The notes under the pieces are model-generated. The model saw only the letters and a list, made by a program, of their open reading frames with translations, ran no database searches and was not told the DNA's origin. A DNA stretch of 30,443 nucleotides. It comes from CAWUIH01 sp963922495. GTDB taxonomy: Bacteria; Pseudomonadota; Gammaproteobacteria; Coxiellales; Coxiellaceae. Both the position numbers and the translations under genes were made by a program. Numbering within the stretch: the stretch's first letter is position 1; each line of letters begins with the position of its first letter. Shown here piece after piece: positions 8,491 through 17,302 of this stretch. The DNA lies in contig CAWUIH010000016.1 in assembly GCA_963922495.1 (NCBI GenBank), positions 1 through 30,443 of the forward strand, read 5' to 3'.

Positions 8491-9660
8491 TTATCTCTTC
8501 ACTGAAGTATCAGAAAAAACAGGCGGAATTTTGGCAATCAGCGGCATTCGTTCACGAGTATATTTTCCAGTTAATGCAAAACCCAGTAATTGATTATCGT
8601 TAGCTACGCACAATGCTTTAAAATCGACACCTTCTCCTTCAACCGTCCAACGGCCTTTTACCTCTGTTGGTGGTGGATACGCCACAATCGGAAATTTCGA
8701 CGTTTTAATCACCACAGGCATCGCAGGGTATTGTACCTGGTCATCGATACTATTAAGATTTTTCGCTACAGCACGTGCGCACTGCAGTAACGGCGCTACA
8801 TATTGCTTGAGATGCCCCATCACCTCAGCGCAATCACCCAGAGAATAGATTTTTGGATCACTGGTGCGTAAACTGCGATCCACTATAATCGCTCGATTGA
8901 CTGCTAAACCAGTCTTTTTAGCGAGTTTGGTCACCGGCCGAATACCAACTGCTGAAAATACTCCCTCCACTGGCAACCTGTGCCCGTTACTGATCGTGAC
9001 CTGCATCGCATCATTGACAACATCGACTGAAACTGCGGATTGACCCAAATGCCAACTTACCCCTAAATCAGCATAATATTGCTGAAACACCTGAGCAATC
9101 GGTTGCACCAGAAAACGTTTTAAAGGATAGTCATCCGGTGCAATTATAGCTAAGGAAACCTCAGTATTCAGCAAATCATTCATAAATTCGCAGCCCACTA
9201 AACCAGCACCCAAAATTGCAATCCTTTTCTTATGTCGCAACCAATTCCTAAAAACGGCATACGCTTCCAAATCATTCACTGCAACGATTTTCTCAACGCC
9301 ACTGCCTCGAATATCAAGAGTGATAGTCTCAGAGCCACAAGCAAGCACCAAAGAATCGTAGTCAAAAGATTTCTTCTTTGTGATAACACGCTGGTTTTCG
9401 CGATCGATATCTAATACCGGAGTATGCGAATAAATTTTAGCGTTTAACTGTTGCGACATTTCTGAAGCTGTATAAATTCCTAAATTATCCGCTGTTTTTC
9501 GATTGGCTAATGCGGTTGACAATAGCGGTTTTGAGTAAAAGCGGCCATCCTGAGCCGTGATAATAGTTAATTGTGCCTCTTTATTCAGCTTACGAAACTC
9601 TTTTGCTACAGAATATCCAGCCAATCCACTACCAATAATAATAATTTTTTGATTCTTCAT
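8491..9660 (-). CDS. FAD-dependent NAD(P)H oxidoreductase, rubredoxin-reductase-like
   Basis: Two-dinucleotide-fold flavoprotein of 389 residues. The FAD-binding GSGLAG is at residues 10-15. A second Rossmann GAGLVG at 151-156 should bind NAD(P)H. The C-terminal FAD motif IYSLGDCA has Asp276. The early KPLLSTALANRK segment and the overall length match rubredoxin--NAD+ reductases of Pseudomonas/Acinetobacter type. No rubredoxin domain is fused and no rubredoxin gene is in the window, so the electron acceptor is inferred from the family and could differ. Its ATG overlaps the hemE stop in an ATGA arrangement (4-nt overlap), showing tight coupling to heme synthesis. Confidence 0.85.
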   Translation of the reverse strand: MKNQKIIIIGSGLAGYSVAKEFRKLNKEAQLTIITAQDGRFYSKPLLSTALANRKTADNLGIYTASEMSQQLNAKIYSHTPVLDIDRENQRVITKKKSFDYDSLVLACGSETITLDIRGSGVEKIVAVNDLEAYAVFRNWLRHKKRIAILGAGLVGCEFMNDLLNTEVSLAIIAPDDYPLKRFLVQPIAQVFQQYYADLGVSWHLGQSAVSVDVVNDAMQVTISNGHRLPVEGVFSAVGIRPVTKLAKKTGLAVNRAIIVDRSLRTSDPKIYSLGDCAEVMGHLKQYVAPLLQCARAVAKNLNSIDDQVQYPAMPVVIKTSKFPIVAYPPPTEVKGRWTVEGEGVDFKALCVANDNQLLGFALTGKYTRERMPLIAKIPPVFSDTSVKR

Positions 9661-10712
9661 ACATTTGTTCCGTATTTTTTTACCGCTTCCACCATGGCAG
9701 TGACATTTTCAATCGGTGTTGATTTATCGATACCGTGTCCCAAATTAAACACGTGTCCAACACCTGACCCATAGTCCGTGAGTAATTGTTTAACCGCCGC
9801 AGTGACTTTTTCAGGTGTAGTCAACAATAAAGCCGGGTCCAAATTTCCCTGCAACGCCACGCGATCTCCAATACGTGCTCTTGCATCTGCAATATTAGTC
9901 ATCCAATCGATACCCACTGCATCGCAACCACTATCTGCAATAAACTCCAACCATTGCCCCGCGTTTTTAGTAAAAAATATCACAGGAATGCGGTGACCAT
10001 TTACTTGTCTATTAAGGTTTTCAGCGATATTACTCATGTAACGCAAGGAAAACGCCTGATACACGGCAGGTGATAATACCCCACCCCAGGTATCGAACAA
10101 CATCACTGCTTCAACACCAGCATCGATTTGTGCGTTGAGGTAAGCGATGGTGTGTTGCGTCAGGATTTCAAGTAATTGCTGCAACAATGCCGGTTCCTGG
10201 TATAAAAAAGCTCTGGCTGTCTGAAAAGTCTTACTCCCTTGACCTTCGATCATGTAACATGCCAAAGTCCAGGGGCTACCCGCAAAACCAATCACCGGTA
10301 CTTGCCCCCTCAAGGAGCTAACAACTCGCTTAATTGCCTGAAACACATAGTCCAACTGCACCAGAGATTCAGAATAAAGCCGCTCAATATCTTGAGCTGT
10401 GCGAATTGGATCATCAAAGATCGGCCCTTGGCCTGGCACAAATTGCAACTTCATGCCCAGTGCATCCGGTATGGTCAATATGTCACTAAATATGATGGCC
10501 GCATCCAAATCAAAACGCGACAATGGTTGTAAAGTTGCTTCTGAAGCTAAATCAGGATTTTTACAAAATGACATAAAATTAGATGCTTGATTGCGTAGAG
10601 CGCGATATTCTGGCAAATAACGACCTGCCTGACGCATCATCCAAACGGGGGTTCGATCAACGGGTTGTCGCAGTAATGCGCGAATTAATCGTTTGTTAGT
10701 TTTCGTATTCAT
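9657..10712 (-). CDS. hemE: Uroporphyrinogen decarboxylase
   Basis: Cytosolic enzyme that removes four carboxyl groups from uroporphyrinogen III to give coproporphyrinogen III in heme biosynthesis. It has 351 residues (E. coli 354). The signature LLRQPVDRTPVWMMRQAGRY near the N-terminus contains the substrate-binding arginines. IIFSDIL carries the catalytic aspartate (D77), and GFAGSPWTLACYMIEGQGSK is also diagnostic. The start agrees with the E. coli N-terminus, although no strong Shine-Dalgarno is visible. It is the first gene of the three-gene operon with the flavoprotein and marC. Confidence 0.97.
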   Translation of the reverse strand: MNTKTNKRLIRALLRQPVDRTPVWMMRQAGRYLPEYRALRNQASNFMSFCKNPDLASEATLQPLSRFDLDAAIIFSDILTIPDALGMKLQFVPGQGPIFDDPIRTAQDIERLYSESLVQLDYVFQAIKRVVSSLRGQVPVIGFAGSPWTLACYMIEGQGSKTFQTARAFLYQEPALLQQLLEILTQHTIAYLNAQIDAGVEAVMLFDTWGGVLSPAVYQAFSLRYMSNIAENLNRQVNGHRIPVIFFTKNAGQWLEFIADSGCDAVGIDWMTNIADARARIGDRVALQGNLDPALLLTTPEKVTAAVKQLLTDYGSGVGHVFNLGHGIDKSTPIENVTAMVEAVKKYGTNV

Positions 10713-10755
10713 CCAACAAATTTTAACAGGAGTCAGCAGTTTTTTGTGAATTTCA

Positions 10756-11077
10756 TTAGAAATAATCTGAACTAAGAGCTTTAAAGAAATTACACTTTAG
10801 TACGATACCAGCAAGCGGAATAGTAAAAGCTAACAACGGTGGCAAACAAACATTTACCAAAATCAACGACAACAGGCCGATGGTTAACGAAAATACAATA
10901 ATATAACGCGTTAACCTAGGTATTTCATTCCATCGACACAAACATGATGGGTTACTGTTTACTCTTTTCGATTCACGAAATGCTTTTTTGAGGTTCGGAA
11001 CCGCTAATCACCCGTTGATAATAATCTAGGCGCTCTTTAGTAGTGCAATTTTCTGGGAAATTTGCAGTGTCCTTTTC
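10756..11077 (-). pseudogene. Frameshifted remnant of a small membrane protein
   Basis: On the minus strand one frame reads ...FPENCTTKERLDYYQRVIS...EPQKSIS and stops at TGA (10973-10975). The adjacent frame continues ...AFRESKRVNSNPSCLCRWNE... into two hydrophobic segments (YIIVFSLTIGLLSLILV and LPPLLAFTIPLAGIVL), ending at 10756. The switch falls at a run of six A's (T's at 10984-10989). Removing one A joins the frames into one continuous protein of about 107 codons. There is no credible start codon upstream, so the 5' end also seems lost. A 61-codon frame starting with TTG at 10941 covers only the membrane part. I do not recognise the family. Together with the uvrA terminator this is all I see in the 10713-11166 gap. 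Confidence 0.45.
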
Positions 11078-11096
11078 AAAACCCGAGTTTCGGGTT
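11076..11096 (-). terminator. Candidate intrinsic terminator of uvrA
   Basis: On the minus strand AACCCGA pairs with TCGGGTT across a 3-nt AAC loop (11080-11096), followed by a short T-run (TTTTG). It lies about 70 nt beyond the uvrA stop. The stem is short (7 bp) and the U-tract has only four T's counting the end of the stem, so confidence is moderate. Confidence 0.45.
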
Positions 11097-11166
11097 ATTC
11101 GGGTTATAAAAATAATATTGATTGATGTGGAAATCGGTGTTTAAACCTAGAAAAAGCAACAATGCG

Positions 11167-13998
11167 TTATAGTTTCGATAATATTGTTTTTAAAAATTGC
11201 CCGGTATATGAGCGTTTATTTTTAGCTACCGCCTCAGGTGTTCCCGCTATCAGGATTTCACCACCACCAGCACCACCTTCAGGCCCTAGATCGATAATCC
11301 AATCAGCGGTTTTAATTACATCGAGATTATGCTCAATAATTACAATGGTATTCCCACTATCACGCAACCGTTGTAGTACCGATAATAACTGTAAAATATC
11401 CTGAAAATGCAAACCTGTTGTTGGTTCATCCAATAGATACAGTGTGCGACCTGTCGCGCGTTTAGACAACTCACGGGATAATTTAATGCGTTGTGCTTCC
11501 CCACCAGATAACGTGGTAGCACTCTGTCCCAAAGTAATATAGGACAAACCAACGTCGATCAGTGTTTGTAGTCTTCGCGCAATCACCGGAACGGCATCAA
11601 AAAATTCACGCGCGTCCTCAACTGTCATTTGCAACACTTCATAAATGTTTTTTCCCTTATAAAGTACTTCCAATGTTTCTCGATTATAACGCTTACTTTG
11701 ACACACATCGCAAGTGACATACACATCAGCCAAAAAGTGCATTTCAACTTTCATCACACCATCGCCTTCACACGCTTCACAACGACCACCTTTGACATTA
11801 AAGCTAAAGCGCCCAGTTTTATAACCGCGTGCACGCGATTCTGGCACGCCTGCAAATAATTCTCGAATGGGAGTGAAAACACCGGTATAAGTTGCGGGAT
11901 TTGAACGTGGTGTACGCCCAATGGGACTTTGATCAATTTCAATCACTTTATCCAAATGATCAAGTCCACTAATAGATTTGTACGCACCAATGCGTCGTTG
12001 TGTTTGACCGTTCAATTTATTTGCTACTAACGGGTATAATGTGTTGCTAATCAAACTGGATTTTCCTGAACCAGAAACCCCCGTAACACAAGTCATAAGG
12101 CCAATTGGGATTTCAGCATCGACATTTTTTAAATTATTACAACTCGCACCACGCAATTTAATAGTTTTTCGGCAGCTATTTTGTAACCTTTTTTTCGGAA
12201 TAGGGATCGCCTTTTCCCCCGATAAATATTGTCCAGTTAACGATTTAGAATTTTTAATGACTTGCTTCGGGGTACCTTGAGCTACGACTCGCCCACCGTG
12301 CACGCCTGCTCCAGGTCCGATATCAATTAAAAAATCAGCAGCTCGCATCGCGTCTTCATCATGTTCGACCACAATCACTGAATTTCCCAAATCACGTAAA
12401 CGCAGCAAAGTGTTAAGTAAACGCTCATTATCACGTTGGTGCAATCCTATCGAAGGTTCATCGAGAATATACATCACACCCACTAAACCGGAACCAATCT
12501 GACTGGCAAGACGTATACGTTGCGCCTCCCCTCCCGAAAGTGTTTCTGCGCTACGCGCCAGATTCAAATAATTTAAACCAACGTTAACCAAAAAGCCTAA
12601 ACGCGCATTCACCTCTTTTAATATTTTTTCTGCAATTTTCGCTTTTGCGCCCTTAAGCATCAATTTTTCAAAAAAGATTTTAGCTTCGCCAATCGATAGT
12701 AATGTAATCTCAGGTAAAGTTTTATGACTGATAAATACATGTCGTGCCGCCTCACATAAACGAGTGCCTTGACAGGCTTCACAATCACTGACCGACAAAT
12801 ACTTTGCAAGTTCTTCATGCACTGCCTGCGAGTCTGTCGCTGTGTAACGTCGGTCCATAATGGGAATCACGCCTTCAAACGGATGAGAGCGTCGCGTGCG
12901 CTTGCCTTCATGACCGACATAGGTAAATGAGATATTTTCATCATTACTGCCATAAAGCAGCATTTGTCTGATAGCTTTTGGCAAGCGATAATACGGTGTT
13001 TCCATATCAAAACCGTAGTGACGTGCCAAAGACGATAACATTTGAAAATAATATAAATTGCGACGGTCCCATCCGCGAACAGCACCATTGGCTAAACTAA
13101 GCTTGGGATTATGCACAATTTTTTCAGGATCAAAAAACTGCTGTACACCCAAGCCATCACAAACTGAACATGCACCTATGGGATTATTAAAAGAAAATAA
13201 CCGTGGTTCCAATTCCGTTAAATTATAGCCACATTCTGAACAAGCATAACGTGCTGAGAAAGTACGTTCTTTCACTGTACTTTGCTTGTAAGGCGCAACA
13301 ATCGCTAAACCATCGCTTAATCGTACCGCTGTTTCAAACGATTCTGCAATCCGCTGTTGGATATCTTCACGGATTTTAATACGATCGACCACGACTTCAA
13401 TAGTATGTTTTTTACGCAAACTCAGTTTAGGTGCTTCATCTAGCTCGACCAACTCCCCATTAATTCTCACTCGAATAAATCCTTCTGATTTTAATCGCTC
13501 AATTAATTTAACATGCTCTCCTTTACGGTTTCTCACCACCGGAGCCAGAATCATCACCGCAGTCCCGTTAGGGAAATCCATTACTTCATCTACCATCTGA
13601 CTGATAGTTTGAGCCTGTAAAATCTGATTGTGTGTGGGACAACGCGGTTCACCAACTCGCGCGTACAGGAGGCGCAAGTAATCATAAATTTCAGTGATGG
13701 TACCAACGGTCGAACGTGGGTTATGAGATGCCGATTTTTGCTCAATCGCAATCGCAGGGGATAAACCTTCAATTGTATCTAAATCCGGCTTTTCCATCAT
13801 GGATAAAAATTGCCGCGCGTACGCAGAGAGCGATTCGACATAGCGACGTTGTCCCTCGGCATACAGCGTATCAAATGCTAACGATGATTTCCCTGATCCA
13901 GACAAGCCAGTAATCACTACCAGTTGATTCCGAGGCAAATCTAAGTCTATGTTTTTTAAATTATGGGTACGTACACCCCGTAAACGGATATAACTCAT
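11167..13998 (-). CDS. uvrA: Excinuclease ABC subunit UvrA
   Basis: Damage-recognition ATPase of nucleotide excision repair, loading UvrB at lesions. It has 943 residues (E. coli 940). Two ABC modules are visible: Walker A GLSGSGKSS at 31-39 and a second GVSGSGKSS, with two LSGGEAQRI signatures followed by LDEPSIGLHQRD and LDEPTTGLHFQD Walker B/D-loop regions. Both zinc modules are intact (CSEC...CSVC and CEAC...CDVC). The start ATG is preceded by GAGAGTGA. It diverges from the MFS gene. No CTGT-N8-ACAG LexA box is visible in the shared 66-nt promoter region, unlike E. coli uvrA. Confidence 0.98.
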   Translation of the reverse strand: MSYIRLRGVRTHNLKNIDLDLPRNQLVVITGLSGSGKSSLAFDTLYAEGQRRYVESLSAYARQFLSMMEKPDLDTIEGLSPAIAIEQKSASHNPRSTVGTITEIYDYLRLLYARVGEPRCPTHNQILQAQTISQMVDEVMDFPNGTAVMILAPVVRNRKGEHVKLIERLKSEGFIRVRINGELVELDEAPKLSLRKKHTIEVVVDRIKIREDIQQRIAESFETAVRLSDGLAIVAPYKQSTVKERTFSARYACSECGYNLTELEPRLFSFNNPIGACSVCDGLGVQQFFDPEKIVHNPKLSLANGAVRGWDRRNLYYFQMLSSLARHYGFDMETPYYRLPKAIRQMLLYGSNDENISFTYVGHEGKRTRRSHPFEGVIPIMDRRYTATDSQAVHEELAKYLSVSDCEACQGTRLCEAARHVFISHKTLPEITLLSIGEAKIFFEKLMLKGAKAKIAEKILKEVNARLGFLVNVGLNYLNLARSAETLSGGEAQRIRLASQIGSGLVGVMYILDEPSIGLHQRDNERLLNTLLRLRDLGNSVIVVEHDEDAMRAADFLIDIGPGAGVHGGRVVAQGTPKQVIKNSKSLTGQYLSGEKAIPIPKKRLQNSCRKTIKLRGASCNNLKNVDAEIPIGLMTCVTGVSGSGKSSLISNTLYPLVANKLNGQTQRRIGAYKSISGLDHLDKVIEIDQSPIGRTPRSNPATYTGVFTPIRELFAGVPESRARGYKTGRFSFNVKGGRCEACEGDGVMKVEMHFLADVYVTCDVCQSKRYNRETLEVLYKGKNIYEVLQMTVEDAREFFDAVPVIARRLQTLIDVGLSYITLGQSATTLSGGEAQRIKLSRELSKRATGRTLYLLDEPTTGLHFQDILQLLSVLQRLRDSGNTIVIIEHNLDVIKTADWIIDLGPEGGAGGGEILIAGTPEAVAKNKRSYTGQFLKTILSKL

Positions 13999-14027
13999 TT
14001 CACTCTCTAACCGCCAGACGGTACAAT
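13999..14027 (+). promoter_or_regulatory. Candidate promoter of the yajR-like gene
   Basis: TTCACT (13999-14004), a 17-nt spacer, then TACAAT (14022-14027): four and five matches to the sigma70 consensus. Transcription would start near 14034. This supports translation from ATG 14065 rather than the upstream ATG at 14029. The -10 lies in the 10-bp palindrome ACAATATTGT (14023-14032) between the two divergent genes. Confidence 0.45.
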
Positions 14028-14064
14028 ATTGTTTTTCAGAAAAGTAGAGAGATTTATCCTAACC

Positions 14065-15426
14065 ATGCAAACCAAAGAACGCAACGCAGTATTCTCATTA
14101 GCCACCATTATGTCTTTTCGTATGCTCGGCTTATTCATGATACTCCCGGTATTTGCTTTATACATCAAACAGATCCCTAATGCGACCCCTAGCCTAATTG
14201 GTATTGCACTCGGTGTTTACGGCTTAACTCAAGCTGCATTACAAATACCTTTTGGTAGTTTATCCGACCACATCGGACGAAAAAAAGTTATTGCCACCGG
14301 GTTAATCCTATTTGCGATTGGTAGTGTCGTCGCCGCTTTAGCACACAACATTAGTGGTATTATCCTCGGCAGGGCGTTACAAGGAGCCGGAGCAATCGGC
14401 AGTACGACACTGGCCATGGTTTCTGATGTTACCCGCGATGAGGAACGCTCCAAAGCAATGGCAATCATTGGCATGGCAATTGCGATGTCATTTACCTTGG
14501 CTATTGTGCTCGGACCTGCACTCAATGCATGGATTAAGCTATCAGGATTATTTTGGGTGACTGCTGCATTAGCTGTGGTTGGTTTATCTATTTTATCAGT
14601 AATCCCTAAGCCCCCGAAACCGATTATTCATGCATTGCAAGGTCCAAAATCACGATTCCGAGATGTGATTAAAAACACACAATTACTGCGGCTAGATTTT
14701 GGGATCATGGCACTGCATTGTACATTAACTGCCAGCTTCCTAGCCATCCCAATCATGTTACACCGCATGGCTGAACTCTCTGAACATCAGCAAGTGTGGT
14801 TGTACCTTGTGATCATGATATTGGCTTTTACTTTAGCATTGCCATTGATTATTATTTCTGAAAAAAAGCGTGTTTTAAAACCATTTTTTATGGCCGCCAT
14901 CGTGATACTTGGCGTCTGCGAATTATTACTCATCATTCCCAATCAATCTACAGTAAGTATCGGTGTTATTCTCATTTTTTATTTTGTTGCCTTCACATTA
15001 CTTGAGGCTTCTTTACCCTCACTGGTTTCAAAAATCGCACCGATACGTAACAAAGGTGCAGCCATGGGAATTTTTTCATCATCGCAGTTTTTTGGTATTT
15101 TTGTGGGCGGCGCTGTTGGAGGCTGGATTTTTTCCTGTTTCCAATTTTTAGGATTATTTATATTTTGTTGTATTTTGACACTAATTTGGCTGATTTTCGC
15201 CGCTACAATGCGTCAACCCCCATATCTTTCTAGTATACAAATTTCGATCAATACTATGAACGCTGAAGACACCAAGCAACTGTCGCAGGTTTTACTTAAT
15301 ACATCCGGTGTAAGTGAAGCGGCACTATCACCACAGGAAAACTTAATCTATCTCAAAATTGATAAAAAAATAATTACTGAAGACGAATTGCGAAAAATAA
15401 TCAGAGCAGGTAACCTTGTTGCCTGA
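14065..15426 (+). CDS. MFS transporter, YajR-like with C-terminal YAM-type domain
   Basis: Inner-membrane major facilitator superfamily transporter of 453 residues (E. coli YajR 454). MFS motif A is GSLSDHIGRKKV (about 64-75), followed by GRALQGAGAIGS in TM4 and DVTRDEERSKAMAIIG. About twelve membrane segments end near residue 390. A soluble tail (ISINTMNAEDTKQLSQVLL... to the end) has the length and pattern of the ferredoxin-like YAM domain of YajR. The substrate is unknown; a drug or proton-coupled exporter is only a family guess. The frame begins at 14029, but ATG 14065 fits homolog length and the candidate promoter. It lies between uvrA and ssb, a common gammaproteobacterial order. Confidence 0.9.
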   Translation: MQTKERNAVFSLATIMSFRMLGLFMILPVFALYIKQIPNATPSLIGIALGVYGLTQAALQIPFGSLSDHIGRKKVIATGLILFAIGSVVAALAHNISGIILGRALQGAGAIGSTTLAMVSDVTRDEERSKAMAIIGMAIAMSFTLAIVLGPALNAWIKLSGLFWVTAALAVVGLSILSVIPKPPKPIIHALQGPKSRFRDVIKNTQLLRLDFGIMALHCTLTASFLAIPIMLHRMAELSEHQQVWLYLVIMILAFTLALPLIIISEKKRVLKPFFMAAIVILGVCELLLIIPNQSTVSIGVILIFYFVAFTLLEASLPSLVSKIAPIRNKGAAMGIFSSSQFFGIFVGGAVGGWIFSCFQFLGLFIFCCILTLIWLIFAATMRQPPYLSSIQISINTMNAEDTKQLSQVLLNTSGVSEAALSPQENLIYLKIDKKIITEDELRKIIRAGNLVA

Positions 15427-15452
15427 CAGATGAAAGAAAAGTGTGTTATTGT
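15423..15452 (+). promoter_or_regulatory. Candidate promoter of ssb
   Basis: CTGACA (15423-15428, five of six matches) overlaps the stop codon of the MFS gene. An 18-nt spacer leads to TATTGT (15447-15452, four of six). A start near 15459 gives a leader of about 31 nt. No LexA operator (CTGT-N8-ACAG) is visible nearby. Consensus matching only. Confidence 0.4.
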
Positions 15453-15489
15453 AAACGCACAGAATATGAACTGATTTTAGGAGAGCTTG

Positions 15490-15939
15490 ATGGCACGAGG
15501 TGTAAACAAAGTTATTTTAATCGGCAATTTAGGTAACGATCCTGAAGTACGCTACACGCCGAATGGTAACGCTGTTGCAAACATCACGTTGGCAACCAGC
15601 ATGACATGGCGTGACAAGCAAAGTGGTGAAGTTCAGGAACGTACTGAATGGCACCGAATTGCATTTTTTAACAGACTCGCCGAAATCGTTGGCGAATATC
15701 TGCATAAAGGCTCCAAGGTGTATATCGAGGGCAGCTTGCGAACTCGCAAATGGCAAGATAAAAACGGGGTTGATCGCTACACTACCGAAATTATTGCGAA
15801 TGAAATGCATATGCTGGATAGTCGTGGTAGCGGTACTCATCAAGTGCGTGAAAACGACCCTCTCCAAAATAAATCTCCTACTGGTAATTTTGATCAAAAT
15901 ATGGCTCCACCAGATTTAGATGATGACATCCCCTTTTGA
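15490..15939 (+). CDS. ssb: Single-stranded DNA-binding protein SSB
   Basis: Essential tetrameric ssDNA-binding protein for replication, repair and recombination. It has 149 residues. The OB-fold domain covers about 1-112 (MARGVNKVILIGNLGNDPEV, TEWHRIAFF, YIEGSLRTRKW). A short flexible linker leads to the acidic C-terminal tip DLDDDIPF, which binds partner proteins. The frame starts with TTG at 15487, but ATG 15490 is chosen because AGGAG (15479-15483) is 6 nt upstream and the family begins M-A-R-G-V-N-K. The linker is short compared with E. coli SSB (178 residues). Confidence 0.97.
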   Translation: MARGVNKVILIGNLGNDPEVRYTPNGNAVANITLATSMTWRDKQSGEVQERTEWHRIAFFNRLAEIVGEYLHKGSKVYIEGSLRTRKWQDKNGVDRYTTEIIANEMHMLDSRGSGTHQVRENDPLQNKSPTGNFDQNMAPPDLDDDIPF

Positions 15940-16096
15940 TAAAAAATGTACTCTTCAAGTCCTTAAAATTAACACCACAGTAAATTACATTTGGTAACTG
16001 AGATTTGAAAATTCATATGATGGACGACTCACTTATCTAATTGCACTACTTCGCTAAGCTCATTTGCTTTACGTTTGCGCTTTGTGGACATCGCAT

Positions 16097-17302
16097 TCAT
16101 GACTCTTTGATAGAGGGTACAGCAACACTCAACTCAACATCATGTTGATAATTAACTTCTTCAAAACCAAAACCGAAAAGGTGATAAAACTCGTCTCGAT
16201 AGCCCTTGATATCCGATATAGCTTCAATATTGCCACCAGTTACTTGCGTCCAAAGTTTTTTAACTTCATCTTGGACGTCAACACGCATTTCCCAGTCATC
16301 AATACGAATACGACGTTGATTATCGAAAGGCGTATCAACACCACTATATAACCGCTCAGCGAATAAGCGCCACATTTGCTCAATACAGCCCTCGTGTATG
16401 TTTTTCTCTTTCATGATTTTATACAATAAAGAAATATACAGTGGCACAATCGGTATGGCTGCACTGGCTTGCGTCACTAATGCTTTATTAACAGAAATGT
16501 GGGCATCACCGTGGATTTCCTCTCTTAAACGCTGCTTAAGGATGTCGGCAGTCTTCTGTAAATGCAGTTTCGCTTTTCCAATAGTTCCATCACGGTAAAT
16601 GGGATGAGTTAATTCTGGTCCTATGTAAGTGAATGCAATCGTTTTTGCACCTCTAGCCAAACAGCCGTTCTGTAGCAATTGCTCAATCCATAGTTGCCAA
16701 TCTTCACCACCCATTACGGCTTCCGTATGGCGAATTTCTTCCTCGGTAGCTGCATTAATCGTGATATCTGAGACATCACCGCTTATCATATCCACAGTTT
16801 TATTCGAATAACTTTGACCAACGGGTTTTAACACCGAGGTATAGCACTCACCAGAAGTGGGATGAACACGACGCGGTGAAGCAATACTATAAATCACGAG
16901 ATCAACTTCCCCACCCCAATCTTTTTTGATTAATTCAATAGTTTTATTTTTTATATCTGTCGAAAATGCATCGCCATTAATGCTTTTGGCATATATTTTA
17001 TTGTCGTGGGCGGCTTGTTCAAAAGCCGCACTATTATACCAGCCAGGAGAGGCAGTACGTTTACCACTAGCAGGTTTCTCAAAGAACACTCCTATGGTTT
17101 TTGCACCCGCAGCAAATGCCGCTACTACACGACTCGCTAAACCAAAACCAGTAGAGGCACCGATGACTAAGACTTTACGCGGCCCTTGACCGATAGAACC
17201 ATTTTTTTTAATGTAGTTAATCCAACGCGTTACATGAGCAGCACAACCCTCAGGATGCGCTGTGGTACAAATAAATCCGCGTATCTTGGGCTTAATAATC
17301 AT
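16097..17302 (-). CDS. fabV: Trans-2-enoyl-CoA/ACP reductase FabV
   Basis: NADH-dependent enoyl reductase catalysing the last reduction step of each fatty-acid elongation cycle. It has 401 residues, the typical FabV length and far longer than FabI (about 260). The cofactor-binding region has VLVIGASTGFGLASR near residue 45-58. The catalytic Tyr-x8-Lys is Y236...K245 in the segment HPIYRDGTIGKAK. The N-terminal KPRGFICTTAHPEGC-like segment (here KIRGFICTTAHPEGC) is family-specific. FabV enzymes are usually triclosan-insensitive. It is a single gene with its own promoter, AAGG 9 nt before ATG, and ends opposite ssb. Confidence 0.96.
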   Translation of the reverse strand: MIIKPKIRGFICTTAHPEGCAAHVTRWINYIKKNGSIGQGPRKVLVIGASTGFGLASRVVAAFAAGAKTIGVFFEKPASGKRTASPGWYNSAAFEQAAHDNKIYAKSINGDAFSTDIKNKTIELIKKDWGGEVDLVIYSIASPRRVHPTSGECYTSVLKPVGQSYSNKTVDMISGDVSDITINAATEEEIRHTEAVMGGEDWQLWIEQLLQNGCLARGAKTIAFTYIGPELTHPIYRDGTIGKAKLHLQKTADILKQRLREEIHGDAHISVNKALVTQASAAIPIVPLYISLLYKIMKEKNIHEGCIEQMWRLFAERLYSGVDTPFDNQRRIRIDDWEMRVDVQDEVKKLWTQVTGGNIEAISDIKGYRDEFYHLFGFGFEEVNYQHDVELSVAVPSIKES

